NCBI GenBank assembly: GCA_023101885.1
Contig: JALPQD010000160.1
Location: 2,446,688-2,510,687 of the forward strand
DNA length: 64,000 bases
DNA from: Typhlomys cinereus
Taxonomy: Eukaryota > Chordata > Mammalia > Rodentia > Platacanthomyidae
Direction of reading: 5' to 3'
Positions 31,801 through 42,980 of the stretch are shown piece by piece. Each line of letters begins with the position of its first letter. Position 1 is the stretch's first letter. Both the position numbers and the translations under genes were made by a program. Below the pieces are notes generated by a model. It was not told where the DNA came from. It ran no database searches and was given only the letters and a program-made list of their open reading frames with translations.

Positions 31801-32448
31801 GTTCTCTTTTCTAGAAACAGAAAGTCGATCGAAAAGGTGGTGGATGTAGATTTTGTGCTAAAGGTATAAACTTTCAACCCCCCCAACAATATTATTAGTC
31901 TCCTATTTTCTACCGTCCTAGTTCACTGTACCTCCCCCACAGGCCCGTACAATCCGCCAGATCGATGAGCGCTACACAGCAGTGGCCTTTGGATATAAAG
32001 ACTGTGATGCCTATTACGAAGCCTCAAGCCCAAAAACCAAGGTAGATGCCATCCAGATCCCTGTGCTGTGCCTCAATGCAGCGGACGACCCCTTCTCCCC
32101 AGTCCACAGTGAGTACCTGAGGAACGAAGCCTTGGCCCCCGAGCTGGTGGGCCTGGGGATCGAGTATGGACAGTACCCGGGTTACGAGCTGGGTTCTTCT
32201 GAAAGGGTCACTTTCCTGACCTCTCTGACCCCTTCAGGTTTCCCCCTGCAGGCCGCCCAACACTCTCCCACGTCGCACTGCTCATCACAGCTCGGGGTGG
32301 CCACATTGGCTTTCTGGAGGGGCTGCTGCCCTGGAAACACTGCTACATGAACCGCCTCTTCCATCAGTACGCCCGAGCCGTCTTCCAACACCCCACAGAG
32401 CTGCTTGAGCTCAGGGCGCCCTCCCCTTCTGAGGACGGAAAGAGCTGA
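27184..32448 (+). CDS. ABHD1: Alpha/beta hydrolase domain protein 1, nine coding exons; one-base deletion in the last exon
   Basis: ABHD1 is a single-pass membrane alpha/beta hydrolase whose substrate is not settled. Exons: 27184-27297, 29930-30090, 30701-30883, 31035-31080, 31250-31362, 31507-31680, 31815-31863, 31943-32108 and the last from 32252 (or 32238) to 32448. An N-terminal membrane segment ([17 protein letters not shown]) precedes the hydrolase fold. The nucleophile Ser is in GISFGG (about residue 203), the acid Asp in AADDPFSP (about 328) and the His in ARGGHIGF. With the downstream acceptor the product is 400 residues (human 405). With the acceptor at the conserved position a missing base shifts the frame and loses the His. 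The start matches human MLSS; an in-frame ATG at 27157 would add nine residues. The gene is convergent with PREB. Confidence 0.93.
27965..28072 (+). mobile_element. B1 SINE, ABHD1 intron 1
   Basis: Forward diverged B1. Confidence 0.5.
28185..28440 (+). mobile_element. MIR-type old SINE, ABHD1 intron 1
   Basis: cagacctgggcttgagcctc ... gtacaatgcctggaacatga. Confidence 0.65.
28811..29005 (+). mobile_element. B2/B3-type SINE, ABHD1 intron 1
   Basis: aaggatggctcagcaggtaa; an AT/AC repeat (28752-28811) precedes it. Confidence 0.7.
29034..29112 (-). mobile_element. ID SINE, reverse, ABHD1 intron 1
   Basis: Reverse ID sequence ending ctacttcaccccagctctg. Confidence 0.65.
29505..29630 (+). mobile_element. 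B1 SINE, ABHD1 intron 1
   Basis: Forward diverged B1 ending gactctgtctcaaaaaa. Confidence 0.6.
29930..30090 (+). CDS. ABHD1: ABHD1 exon 2
   Basis: The 161-base exon has an attacag acceptor and gtaaga donor and encodes [16 protein letters not shown] through [16 protein letters not shown]. Confidence 0.94.
30243..30515 (+). mobile_element. tRNA-headed SINE in ABHD1 intron 2
   Basis: Forward copy with the family block agcaatccagggtgattcc and an A tail. Confidence 0.8.
30701..30883 (+). CDS. ABHD1: ABHD1 exon 3
   Basis: The 183-base exon has a ccccag acceptor and gtaagt donor. It encodes [16 protein letters not shown] and the oxyanion-region strand [12 protein letters not shown]. Confidence 0.95.
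31035..31080 (+). CDS. ABHD1: ABHD1 exon 4
   Basis: The 46-base exon has an accag acceptor and gtgagt donor and encodes [15 protein letters not shown]. Confidence 0.93.
31250..31362 (+). CDS. ABHD1: ABHD1 exon 5 (nucleophile elbow)
   Basis: The 113-base exon has a ccctcag acceptor and gtaatg donor. It ends in AVGISFGG, the Gly-x-Ser-x-Gly elbow holding the catalytic Ser. Confidence 0.95.
31507..31680 (+). CDS. ABHD1: ABHD1 exon 6
   Basis: The 174-base exon has a cttgcag acceptor and gtaaga donor and encodes [19 protein letters not shown] through [15 protein letters not shown]. Confidence 0.94.
31815..31863 (+). CDS. ABHD1: ABHD1 exon 7
   Basis: The 49-base exon has a ttctag acceptor and gtataa donor and encodes [16 protein letters not shown]. 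Confidence 0.93.
31943..32108 (+). CDS. ABHD1: ABHD1 exon 8 (catalytic Asp)
   Basis: The 166-base exon has a ccacag acceptor and gtgagt donor. It encodes [18 protein letters not shown] through [10 protein letters not shown], with the catalytic acid. Confidence 0.94.
32252..32448 (+). CDS. ABHD1: ABHD1 exon 9 (catalytic His), shown from the frame-restoring acceptor
   Basis: From the acceptor cccctgcag the exon reads in phase through [18 protein letters not shown] to SEDGKS and TGA at 32446-32448. The acceptor at the conserved position, cccttcag before 32238, gives the expected [10 protein letters not shown] but then shifts frame because one base is missing between 32269 and 32270; that reading stops at 32350. 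Confidence 0.8.
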
Positions 32449-32492
32449 CCAGAGGACCACCTGGGGGGTCTCAGTCCACCCTTCCCTTGTTT

Positions 32493-32498
32493 ATTAAA
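32493..32498 (+). terminator. ABHD1: ABHD1 poly(A) signal ATTAAA
   Basis: ATTAAA lies 45 bases after the ABHD1 stop and 31 bases before the oppositely directed PREB signal. Confidence 0.8.
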
Positions 32499-32528
32499 TA
32501 GCAACTCTTCTTGCCTAATGTGCTGAGG

Positions 32529-32534
32529 TTTATT
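32529..32534 (-). terminator. PREB: PREB poly(A) signal
   Basis: TTTATT on the plus strand reads AATAAA for PREB, about 515 bases past its stop. Cleavage would fall around 32510-32520, overlapping the ABHD1 3' end. Confidence 0.75.
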
Positions 32535-33049
32535 TCATCTTTCCTCAAGGCTGGAGGAGACCAGCCAGGAACTTACTTGTGGATCTGGCCTGGCTAGCTG
32601 GGTGCTATCCACCTGAGTGGAGTACTACCTGAGTCTTCTCTTCTGCCTCTTCCTGCCCTAACAGCAACTACCAGGCCAGTCCGATAGTCCCAGTAAAAGC
32701 CAGGGGCATCACATGAAGGCTGGGAGTAGGGAGGAGAGAAACAGTGTTTCTATGGGAAGGATGGCAGTGCCCCAGCCCTAGGCATCTTCACATGTTTCTG
32801 GAGAAGGAAGCGCTCCTCGACTCTGGAGCCTCTGGTAGCAGAGGAAGGGGCAGGTCGTGTGGCCTGGGCTTCAGACCCCACTGTCCTGGGGGGGTCCACA
32901 GGTGCTGAATGCAGGGCTTCCAGGACCCAAAATCACACAGGGCTGAGCCGTGCCCACCAGTCTCATCGGAGACAGCCTGGGCTCTGGACCCTGACGGAGC
33001 CTGTTCTGGAAGGGGGCAGTGCCCAGGCCCTGCCTCCAGTAGGCAGAGA

Positions 33050-33144
33050 CTAAAGAAAACCCGGAAAGGCACTCTGGAGCAGCAGAATGGTCGTAACGAT
33101 AAGGCCGGCACACAGCAAGAGCAGCAGCCACACAGGAACGCTCC
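33050..33144 (-). CDS. PREB: PREB exon 9 (membrane anchor)
   Basis: The acceptor is ctctcag. It encodes the C-terminal transmembrane segment and ends SAFPGFL with TAG at 33052-33050. Confidence 0.95.
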
Positions 33145-36016
33145 CTGAGAGGAGGACAAGGGAGAGGTGAGCAGGCGCAGGGGCTCCCAGGGCTGAGGCC
33201 AGAACCTCTCCACCTTTCTCTTCACTCACGGAGGGGGGGGGATGGCTGTGAACTTTCCTAGGGGTCAGTTTTTGCTTCAACTCTAGGTAGGTGGTTTTGC
33301 TCCCTGTCCCCCACATCCCAGTGACTCACGACGGGAGGGCAGCAGGTGTAGCTGGCAACGACTGTCCACAGCCACAGAGAAAAGAGCAGCTTCGTGGGGC
33401 CCGAGCAGCTCTGGACCACGACCCTTCTCGGGTAGGAAGGCTACATCTGTCACCACAATGCCATGGGCTTCTCTCACGTAGTAGAGGCGCTGCGGAAGGA
33501 GGAAACTAATGAAGGAAGCATGCCCCACAGCCCTGGCAAGCTTCCCCCACGGGCCGTGCCAGATTCCTGCACACACAGTACACCGGACGCCCTCCCACAG
33601 GGCAATGCGACTGCCTGTTACCTGGAGAGAGAACGCTATGTAGATGGCGACGGAGCCGGTGACCGTGCCCAGGCCTAGGAAGGTGCCCGACTCACTGCAA
33701 CGTGCAACAAAACACACGTTATTCTGGAGGCCTGTGCAGAACCCTCACCACGGTGGTCCTCGCTGACTCGGGCAGGGCGTCCCAAGGTCCCCCGGGAACC
33801 CTCTACCCAGCCAAGCAGCATCGTCTCCTACCTGACACTGAGGCAGGAGATGACTTCATTGCCACAGGACCTGGTCCGAAGGGGCAAGAAAGTGGAACTG
33901 TCCCAGGCTGTGAGGTAGCAGGGTAGGGGCTGACGCAGACGCTTGTGGGGGATCTGTACTGTGAAGAGTCGCAGCCCACCAGGCTGGTCTGGAACCTGGC
34001 CAAATCTGTGGGCCGGTCAAGGGACTGTTGAGCTTCTGGGGTCTGCCCAGCTCAGGGTTGTGCCTTCCCGCACTGTGGTCAGGCATGAGGTAACATGGGG
34101 TAACGCCCAGCAAAGCTATAGTCCTCCCAGGCTCTCCCAGGCTCTTCCCGCCTCCCCACTCTCGCTGGACTTTGCAGCCTCTAGCCACCCTCTGGAGGTT
34201 TCACACCTGCAGGCCTGGTACCGGTAAGGTGTGCTAGAAAAGGTGGGTCCATTCTCTTGCCAATGTAGATGCATCACTAGCTGGTCCTTCTGCCACACAG
34301 AGGCCTTAAAGTCCCAGCCTACAGATACCAACTGGACAGGAATAAAAACCCAAAGATGGACAAATTGGGGGGATACGTTTATCGTATAAGCAGCACGAGA
34401 GCCTCCTTTCTGCTCACCCTCATCCCCTTACCACCACCTCCTTACCTTGCCGTCAGGTCCCCAAACCAAATCTTCAATCTCCCCTTCATGGGCTTTGAAG
34501 TCCAGAATCTTTTCCAGACTAGGTACCTACAGTCAAGCCACCATCGTGGTTAGGCCAGGCACACAGCAAGGACACGATGATTCCCACCCCCCATTTCCCG
34601 ATGGCTATCACAAGTTTCCCAGAACTCAGGCTCATACGCCCACAGTTTTACCCTCATTGAAAGTGACATTTCTTAAGCCCCTAAATCCTTACCTTCCAGA
34701 CTCGAACATGGCCATCAGTCCCGCCAGTGGCAAGTAGGGTGTTATTATGGTTGAAGCACACAACTTTCTGTAGTGATTCAGGGCTAAAGTCGGTCTGGAC
34801 CGCCTGCAGATTCTCTACCTTGAGTTCAGCTCCCTCAGGCTGGACTTTAGTTCCCGATTTCTTCTCTGCTGGAGTTGTCCTTTTTCCTCTGTCGAGGCCC
34901 CTGGTCCTTGGAACCTATAACACAAACAGTTTGCCAGGCGGCTGTTTTTTTGTTGTTTTTTAAACACATAATTTCCCTATGTATCTCAGGCTAGCCTTCA
35001 AGGTTTTTCTCCTGCCTCCACTTCTTGAGTGCTAAAGCTACAGGCATACATCGTCACACCCAACTGGATTCAGGCTCCCATAGTAAGTAGAGCTGATCTG
35101 GTTCTACGTGGCAGGAGTACAGACAGCTTCCAACTACATGACCCATTTCCATTCCTCTTCTTTGATGACCAAGAGAGAGTGATCCTCCCCAAAGCTCCTC
35201 ACCGGCCTTTTCTGCCTTGCTGCCCTTCTGCTGCTGGACTTGGAAACGTAGAAGCTGACAGTGGGCATCCTGTCCTGCAGCAAGGATGTCACCTGCCAGA
35301 GCCAGGTTCATGGTGGCCCGTGTCTCGGTGTCATGGGAGTGCAGCAAGGAGGCGCTCAGGCACCCGTTGATCTGTTCTAACTGCAGAAAGTGCTGTGGGC
35401 GAGGGAACCAGGATGGGCAAAGTTCAGGGGTGCGCGGAAGGCATGTCAAGTCCTAGTCTGAGGTCTCTCTCCTTTCACTTCCTGCACTGTCAAGCTCGTG
35501 AGACTTCCTGGAGCTTCGTTCCTCTTGCTGGGGCTCCCCAATCTGTATAGCAAGCAGTTTGTACATGCACCGAATGAAGGTCTAAAAAGGAAGCGTCCAG
35601 CCTAGCGCCAATCGCATCACTCGCGCTGCTAGAAGGCAGATAACCTCAGAAAAGGCCAGGACAAGCCCCTCGGAGCTGCTCCCGGGTCCTCGCGCAGGTA
35701 GTCCCGCCTACCCAAGGCAACTTTAACTTTCCAAGTCTCTCAGTCATCCTCTGAGTAAGAAATCCGCACCCGGCAATCTGCTCTTAGCTGGAGTCCCGCC
35801 CATCCCTGCGACCCCCAGCCGCCCCCGGGAACCGCTTTCAGCTGCAACGTGCCCCGATCCCAGGGTCCCTAACGCTCTCACCACGCCATTCTTGATGCCC
35901 GTCTTGGCGGCGCCGCCTCCGCCCGCAGCGATGAGCAGCCCGTTGCCGGGGTCCACCCGAAGCGCGTACAACGGGAACGGGGCCCGGTACAGCTCGACCG
36001 CCCGGCGCCGACCCAT
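33050..36016 (-). CDS. PREB: Prolactin regulatory element binding protein / Sec12, nine exons; exon 3 out of frame
   Basis: PREB is the mammalian Sec12, an ER membrane guanine-nucleotide exchange factor that loads Sar1 with GTP to start COPII vesicle budding; it was first described as a prolactin-promoter binder. Exons on the minus strand: 36016-35882, 35392-35203, 34914-34693, 34526-34446, 34331-34207, 34005-33832, 33694-33622, 33489-33330 and 33144-33050. WD40 blades include [15 protein letters not shown] and [14 protein letters not shown]-terminal membrane anchor ([20 protein letters not shown]) ends SAFPGFL. Except for exon 3 all phases fit and the expected total is 417 residues, exactly the human length. 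Exon 3 is 222 bases where 221 are needed: an A run of five replaces four, and the literal reading stops soon after. The promoter is a CpG island. The gene is convergent with ABHD1. Confidence 0.94.
33330..33489 (-). CDS. PREB: PREB exon 8
   Basis: The 160-base exon has a ccgcag acceptor and gtgagt donor and encodes [20 protein letters not shown] through CQLHLLPSR. Confidence 0.95.
33622..33694 (-). CDS. PREB: PREB exon 7
   Basis: The 73-base exon has a ttgcag acceptor and gtaaca donor and encodes [20 protein letters not shown] then FSLQ. Confidence 0.95.
33832..34005 (-). CDS. PREB: PREB exon 6
   Basis: The 174-base exon has a cccacag acceptor and gtagga donor and encodes [19 protein letters not shown] through [12 protein letters not shown]. 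Confidence 0.95.
34207..34331 (-). CDS. PREB: PREB exon 5
   Basis: The 125-base exon has a gtccag acceptor and gtgtga donor and encodes [19 protein letters not shown] through STPYRYQAC. Confidence 0.95.
34446..34526 (-). CDS. PREB: PREB exon 4
   Basis: The 81-base exon has a ctgtag acceptor and gtaagg donor and encodes [20 protein letters not shown] and VWGPDGK. Confidence 0.95.
34693..34914 (-). CDS. PREB: PREB exon 3, one base too long
   Basis: The acceptor is ttatag and the donor gtaagg. The first codons read [10 protein letters not shown] and the later ones, one base out of phase, read [11 protein letters not shown] and [14 protein letters not shown]. The change is at the T run 34881-34885 (A run in the gene). 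Confidence 0.9.
34945..35065 (-). mobile_element. B1 SINE, PREB intron 2
   Basis: Opposite orientation to a forward B1, so it lies in sense with PREB: ctcaggctagccttcaagg. Confidence 0.65.
35203..35392 (-). CDS. PREB: PREB exon 2
   Basis: The 190-base exon has a cccacag acceptor and gtgagg donor and encodes [20 protein letters not shown] through [14 protein letters not shown]. Confidence 0.95.
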
Positions 36017-36360
36017 CTCGCCCGCCGCGCGTTCACTGCCAGCGCCGCGGCACCCGAGACATGCCCGTGCCCGGCCTCCCACCGCGGCTCCGGCCGCTGC
36101 CGAGCTGCACTCGTGGTCGCCGGGAAGACGCCGACCCCTGTCACACCCACGGGCTTGTCACTCCTCCAACGACCGCGGCGCGCATCCGGATCTCGGCTCC
36201 CGGCGGACCGGCTCCGCCTCGCCGGCGCGCAGTGCGCACGCGCCCCGGAGCGCCGCTCGCTCTGCGCAGGCGCACAACGCCAGTCCGCGTCAGCACTAGC
36301 GGAACGCGGGTCCCGCGGAACCCATGCGCGGGGATCCGGTCCCCGCCCCCCATGACGACA
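35850..36360 (-). promoter_or_regulatory. PREB: CpG island promoter of PREB
   Basis: Dense CpG dinucleotides surround PREB exon 1 and extend about 340 bases upstream, as expected for a housekeeping promoter. No TATA box is apparent. The open frames on both strands here are GC-rich shadows. Confidence 0.8.
35882..36016 (-). CDS. PREB: PREB exon 1
   Basis: The ATG is at 36016-36014. Forty-five codons run from [18 protein letters not shown] to KTGIKNGV; the donor is gtgaga. Confidence 0.95.
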
Positions 36361-37102
36361 GAACTGCCATCTTTGTGCGGGGCGTGGGAGGTGTGGGGGT
36401 GTGGGAGGCGGGGTTAGATGGATTGATAGGTCTTTAATAAAGAAATCCTAGCACGGAGGCCGTCCCCCGACTCAGGAGCGATCAATCACCGGGAGGAGCG
36501 CGGCCTGTACATCGTCACTCCGGAGGGGGCGCGGCTCGCCCAAGGGCCCAGAGACCTCGCGACCTCCAAACAAGCCTGGCTTCGAAATAGATTTCGCTGC
36601 CTCCTAATATGAAGCATCCGCTCCCCACCGTAACACCCTCCACAACCGGCTGGGTCCCTCCTCGCGATGTAGCACCTCCACGTCTGCAACCCGTGGTTCA
36701 CAGGTGGCAGTTGCCTCCCCCCACGACCTCAGGAGGCACCCCTACTCCCTGAAGGTATCTGATCTGGGCACGAATTCCCGTGCTCCCCTGCAAAGGAGCC
36801 TTCCTCTTGCAAGAGAACAGGGCTTGTTAACCCCGGGTGTCCCCGAGGTACAGGCCCAGTTGCCTGATCTTTAGGGACGTCAGTTATCAGTCCACGGACT
36901 CGAATTAAACATCTGAAGGATCTAGAGGAGGTCTCTGAGCATCTCAGCCCTTAGGTCTTTTGTTCCTTGCCTTCCTGGAATACATTTGCCGCATCCGTGG
37001 TCCTTCTGTCTCCCAGGCTTCTAAGGGTGGGCTGGCGCGCTCTCGCAGCCACCCATCCTGTGGGTTCAGCAGGACACACACACAGTTTTCTCAGGGTCAG
37101 GC

Positions 37103-37108
37103 TTTATT
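37103..37108 (-). terminator. PRR30: PRR30 poly(A) signal
   Basis: TTTATT on the plus strand gives AATAAA for PRR30, 226 bases past its stop codon. Confidence 0.75.
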
Positions 37109-37333
37109 AGATACGTGAAAGGCTGAATGGGGCCTTGGATGCCTTTGGTCCTCTTCAACCAGGAGAGAGCAGACTCCACAAGGGATTCCCAGGGTTCAAG
37201 GCAGGAGAACACACCTGGCCTCCTGCCAGCCAACCCTTTAAGGTATCTCTGGGGCTCCCCGAGGTCTGAGCAGGCCTGGTGGGGAAGGTAGGGTTTGAAG
37301 GAAATGTTCCAGAGTTTCTCCGCGGCTCTGGAA

Positions 37334-38602
<1,269 letters not shown>

Positions 38603-38954
38603 CTAACAGAGTCAGTATTAGGATCCCCGAGGCCAGTGGAGAATCAAGACTGCTGTGTGCGCGCAGTGCGGCTCCAGTCTGGCTTCGCTGTGGGCATTAG
38701 CTGCAGGAACAAGGGGACACCCAGCCTCTTCCACCCGGCGCTGGGGTGCTCAGGCCGGAGCCTGCATCTAAGCTTCACCGGTTACTTGGTCGCAGCCAGC
38801 CATTCGCAAGGGGATGAGTGGAATTGGGGAATCAGAGCTGCCTCTTGGGAGCTGAGGGACAGCTGCAAATATGTGAGTGGAGTCCTGAGGCAGACGCAGC
38901 TCACAGGACCTGCAAAAGAAGAGACAAAGTTCAAGACCTTGAGATAATCGGGCC

Positions 38955-39115
38955 AGCGCCAGGGCTGGGTAAGTAAAATATCCCCCACCTCGATGACCTG
39001 AGTTCATTCCCCAGAGTCCACATGGTAGAAGGAAAAAACTGACCCTCACAAGTTGTCCCCTCTGACCACCACACATTCGCCCGCACACATATACACAAGG
39101 TAAGTAAATAAGTGG
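38955..39115 (+). mobile_element. B2/B3-type SINE
   Basis: gatgacctgagttcattccc ... cctctgaccaccacac, upstream of PRR30. Confidence 0.65.
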
Positions 39116-40194
39116 AAAAACTAAAATGGAGAACGTTTGGTCTATTTCTGGGATCGGCCTCAGGCTTCCAGACTGAACTCACAGGGCTCCTAGATATTTG
39201 TAGTCAGAAAAGCTGGCAGAGTGCTCAGAGGTGAGATGTAGAGAAGAATAGGGCTGGAGGGAGGGAAGGAGGAAAGGACAGGAGGGGGCAAAAGGAAAGA
39301 CCACCCAGATGGGTTCTCGTGCCCGGTTCTTACCAACGAGGATTCGCTCCTCCGACTGTTTCACAAGACACTTCAGCAAACAGGGAACCTGGGGAAGAGA
39401 GGAGCAGTCACCTGGCTGTGTAGCTACCGCCCTCTGCCCCCAGGGGTCTGTTCCCCCTAAACTCACTGTGACCCAGAATTCCGTCTGTGCGTTTCTTGCT
39501 CAGTGCTCCTTCAGACAAGCAGAGGTGCTCTGTGTCCCTACTCCTGACACCGAGATTCTGTGAGCATCATGGTTTCCTGGCATACTGCTCCGCCTACGGC
39601 TGGGTCCCTCCAGCTCAGCCTGGCCCTGGCTGAGATGGCTTGTTGCATCCAGCCGCAGCAGCAGTGGGGCCAGCTGGTGTGAACGGCTGTGGGACACTGG
39701 TGCTTTTTGTCCAAGGGGCGGCGTTGCCGCCCCCAGTGGGAGCTAACGGACTCACTCCTTGAGAGCAGCTCTCCCTGGCATCAAGTGCCCTATGTCACAA
39801 AGGCCTGATGACATCATAGACGCCCCCACCCCCACAGCTCTGGAACCTTCTCCCAAGGATCATGGGAAGGCTGGCCCTTGGTAAAAGTGCAGAAGGCAGA
39901 GTTGTTTGGTGCCCTGTGTCCCCTGCCGTCTAGTTGTTCTTTCCTTGGGGACATCCTTGTCAGCTCTCACCCCTTCCTTCCTCCCTCCGTTGTTCTCCAG
40001 AGCTCTAGAGTCTTTCTGAGCTACACCCTTCCAACCCTCTGTTCTCCATGACTTTCCAAGAAAGTGACTGCGCTCCATTCCTGTTTCCTCTTTGAGATGT
40101 ATTATGTTTTAATAGTTTTCTTAATGCTTCTATGGAGGTGTTATTCATAAGCCATACCACCTACCCATTGAAAATGTCTAATGCAAAGTGTTCT

Positions 40195-40508
40195 GGTCCT
40201 CATTTGTGTGCATATGCATCCACATGTACATAGGTGTGTGTACGTGTGTGAGGGGGCTAAAGTTCTCTTTGGGTGGTCAACCTTGGGTGTTGATCCTCAG
40301 GAGCCAGTAATCCTGTTCATATGTGTGTTTGTGGTATGTGTGGGTGGATGTATATGTGTTCATGGATATGTACGCGTGTGCATGTGTGTAGGTCAGAAGA
40401 TGACTTTGAGTGGTTGGTTTTCTTCGCCTTTATGTGGGGTACAGAAATTCAACTTGGGTTATCAGGCCATGAAGCAGGCAATGTTCTTGACCGAGGTACC
40501 TCCCTAGT
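40195..40508 (-). mobile_element. B2/B3-type SINE cluster, reverse
   Basis: Two GT-rich halves and a reverse body ending gaccgaggtacctcccta. Confidence 0.5.
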
Positions 40509-40677
40509 CTGATTTTACAGCGTCTTTTCATGTGCTTTCGGGTTATTTATATTCAAATCTTTGTTCCATCATCTAATTCATTGTTTTTTATTTGATTTGT
40601 TTTTATCAAATTTCAGGTAAGAATTCTCATATCGTCTGGATAGAAATCCCTTATTAGACATAAGAACCTTAAGCAGA

Positions 40678-40860
40678 GATCCGCAAGATAACTCAGATGG
40701 CAAGGCAGCTACTTGCAAGCTTGGGAGACGTGAGTTCTAGGCCCAAAGCTCACGTGCTGCAAGGAGAGAGCTGACTTCCAAGAAAGTCGTCCTCTGACTT
40801 CCATCCATGTGCCATACCATAATATATATCCCCCCTCTCTGTCCCTCTCTCTCTCCAAAA
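40678..40860 (+). mobile_element. B2/B3-type SINE
   Basis: Head-like agatggcaaggcagctact and cgtcctctgacttccatcc. Confidence 0.6.
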
Positions 40861-41189
40861 TGAACAAGACATTTGTACATATTTTGAAAAGACTAAACAG
40901 TAGGGTTCAGCAAACTGATGTTAGTGAACTCGCTGAGGTGCTGGGTAGATGGTGTGCCCAGAAGGGCGCTCTCCATGTGCCTCGCCTTACACACCTCTTT
41001 CCTTAGACTGTTCCCCCTTTTCAGAGTCACATAACATAGGTTGGTAGGATGGAAAAGTAAGGGACTGTTTGAAGAACTGAGTATTCTTGGAGAAATTATG
41101 TCTGCAAGAGAAGTGCCACATAAATGCAAATAGATTAGTACTGAGAGAGAGAGAAAGAGAGAGAGAGAGAACAGACATACATGAACACA

Positions 41190-41443
41190 AGGACTTTTAC
41201 AAAAACAATTCAGTGATTTTTTTTGCAGGTGTGTGTGCAAGAGGGCACTTGAGTGTGTGTGTGCCTGTGGATTGCCCTGTCTGCTTAATTGTTTTGTTCT
41301 GGAGTTTCTCAGTCTCCATCTTTCAGGGCCAGAAGTACAGGCGCCATCTCTGTCCAGCGTTTTATGTGGGATCTGGAATCTGCAGTCAAGGTCCTTTTCC
41401 TTGTGAGGCAAAGACTTTAACCCTTGAGGCATCTCTCCAGCCC
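41190..41443 (-). mobile_element. tRNA-headed SINE
   Basis: Reverse copy ending gcatctctccagcccca. Confidence 0.75.
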
Positions 41444-42713
41444 CAACAATTCAGTAATCAGTGGTGCTAATTAACAAACATTTAATATGAAACAGTTGGA
41501 GTTTGTTAAGGACATGTTTAACATAAATCTTTTTTTTTTTTTTTTTGAGGCAGCTGACCTTGAATCCATATGTAGATAAAGATGACCTGACATTAGCTCA
41601 TCAAAGCACAGCAAGAAACTGACTCTGTTATACTCTAAGGGGCAGCGAGTTCTCTGAGTAACCTCTTTGTCTATTTTTATTTATTTATTTATTTTGGTTA
41701 TTTGAAACAGGGTCTCACTCTTCATTTTCCTGCCTCAGTCTCCCTAGAACTGGAATTATAGGATGAGCCCCTCATGGGACCCCCATGTTTGGAGTCTGTG
41801 AGTTCCTTTCATTTCCTTTGCCCCTCTTGGATTCCATGCCTGGAGTCTGTGAGTTCTTGGCAGCTCTCTTGCCCATCAAAGATTCATGTCCATGAGCTCT
41901 GTTCTTCTTCTCCTCTAATAAACTCTGCCTTAATCCTCTAGTGAAATAAAATGTTTGAAAGTGCTGGACTATTTACTTACTTAAAAGGTGACAGACAACT
42001 CAGGAGCCCCTCGTGGTCACACAGTACACAATCTTATCCTTGTATATTCTTTTTGTTGAGTTTTTGTTTGTCTGTCTGTTTGTTAAACTGGCTTGGATCT
42101 ACACCTACAGTTAGGTTTTCTCAGTGACCTGTACATCTTCAGGAGTGTTTTTCATGTCCCTTTTATTTCTTGTACTACTGCACATTGTTCTATAGTATAG
42201 ATACGTCAGAATTCACTAAATCACTTCTCCATTGATGAATATTCAGGCAGCTTCTTTCCCTTTTCCTCCTCTTCCTTGTCTTCCTCCTCTCTGGTTGGCT
42301 TGATGTCTTTCACCATGTAAATATTCACATTTGTTTGTTTGTTTTTTCTGCTCACCTCACGCAAGAACATTCACATTATTCTTTCTGTTTCCTTACTTTC
42401 CTTAGATAAGTTCAAGACAGGGGGACAAGGCCACACAGGATGGGCTCTGTTGAGACTGAGGTTGGAACTGGAGATCAACCTGTGGCAGACTTGTTTTCCT
42501 TCAGTCTCCCTCCTTCTACCTAGCTTCATGGAGAAAGTGATGCAGCTCAGTAGACATCATGGTCCTTGCCTACAAAGACCCCACCCCACTATTGGACAGA
42601 TGAGGGAATGACTTCAAGAGACAGCACAGCACAGGCTGTGGACAAGGCCCCTAAATTCAACGGACTGCCTGGGTTTTCAAACTGCCACTTACTAGGCTTG
42701 ATTTTGGACCCAG

Positions 42714-42842
42714 GTATGGTAAGGTCCACCTGTAATCCCAGCACTTGGGAGACCTGTCGAAAGTTAAGGCCAGGTTGGGCTACACAGCAGGTTTCAAATC
42801 AGTCCACGTTATGTAACAAGAGCCTGTATCAAAAACAAAACC
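42714..42842 (+). mobile_element. B1 SINE
   Basis: ctgtaatcccagcacttggg with A tail. Confidence 0.75.
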
Positions 42843-42889
42843 CAATTCATTGGTCAAGTTCTTTCAACACCTTCTCAGTGCCCCACACC

Positions 42890-42980
42890 TAAAACAAATC
42901 TCCCTTCTTAGAGGGTTGCTCTGGGAATGAAACAGGAAGACAGATGCAAAGTGCTGAGCCCAGTGCTGGGCAGAGAACTG
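42890..42980 (+). mobile_element. MIR fragment
   Basis: tgcaaagtgctgagcccagt is a MIR 3' block. Confidence 0.5.

Noticed and set aside
31982..32350. Continuous frame through ABHD1 intron 8
   Set aside because: The intron happens to be open in that frame, but good splice sites and family length favour splicing.
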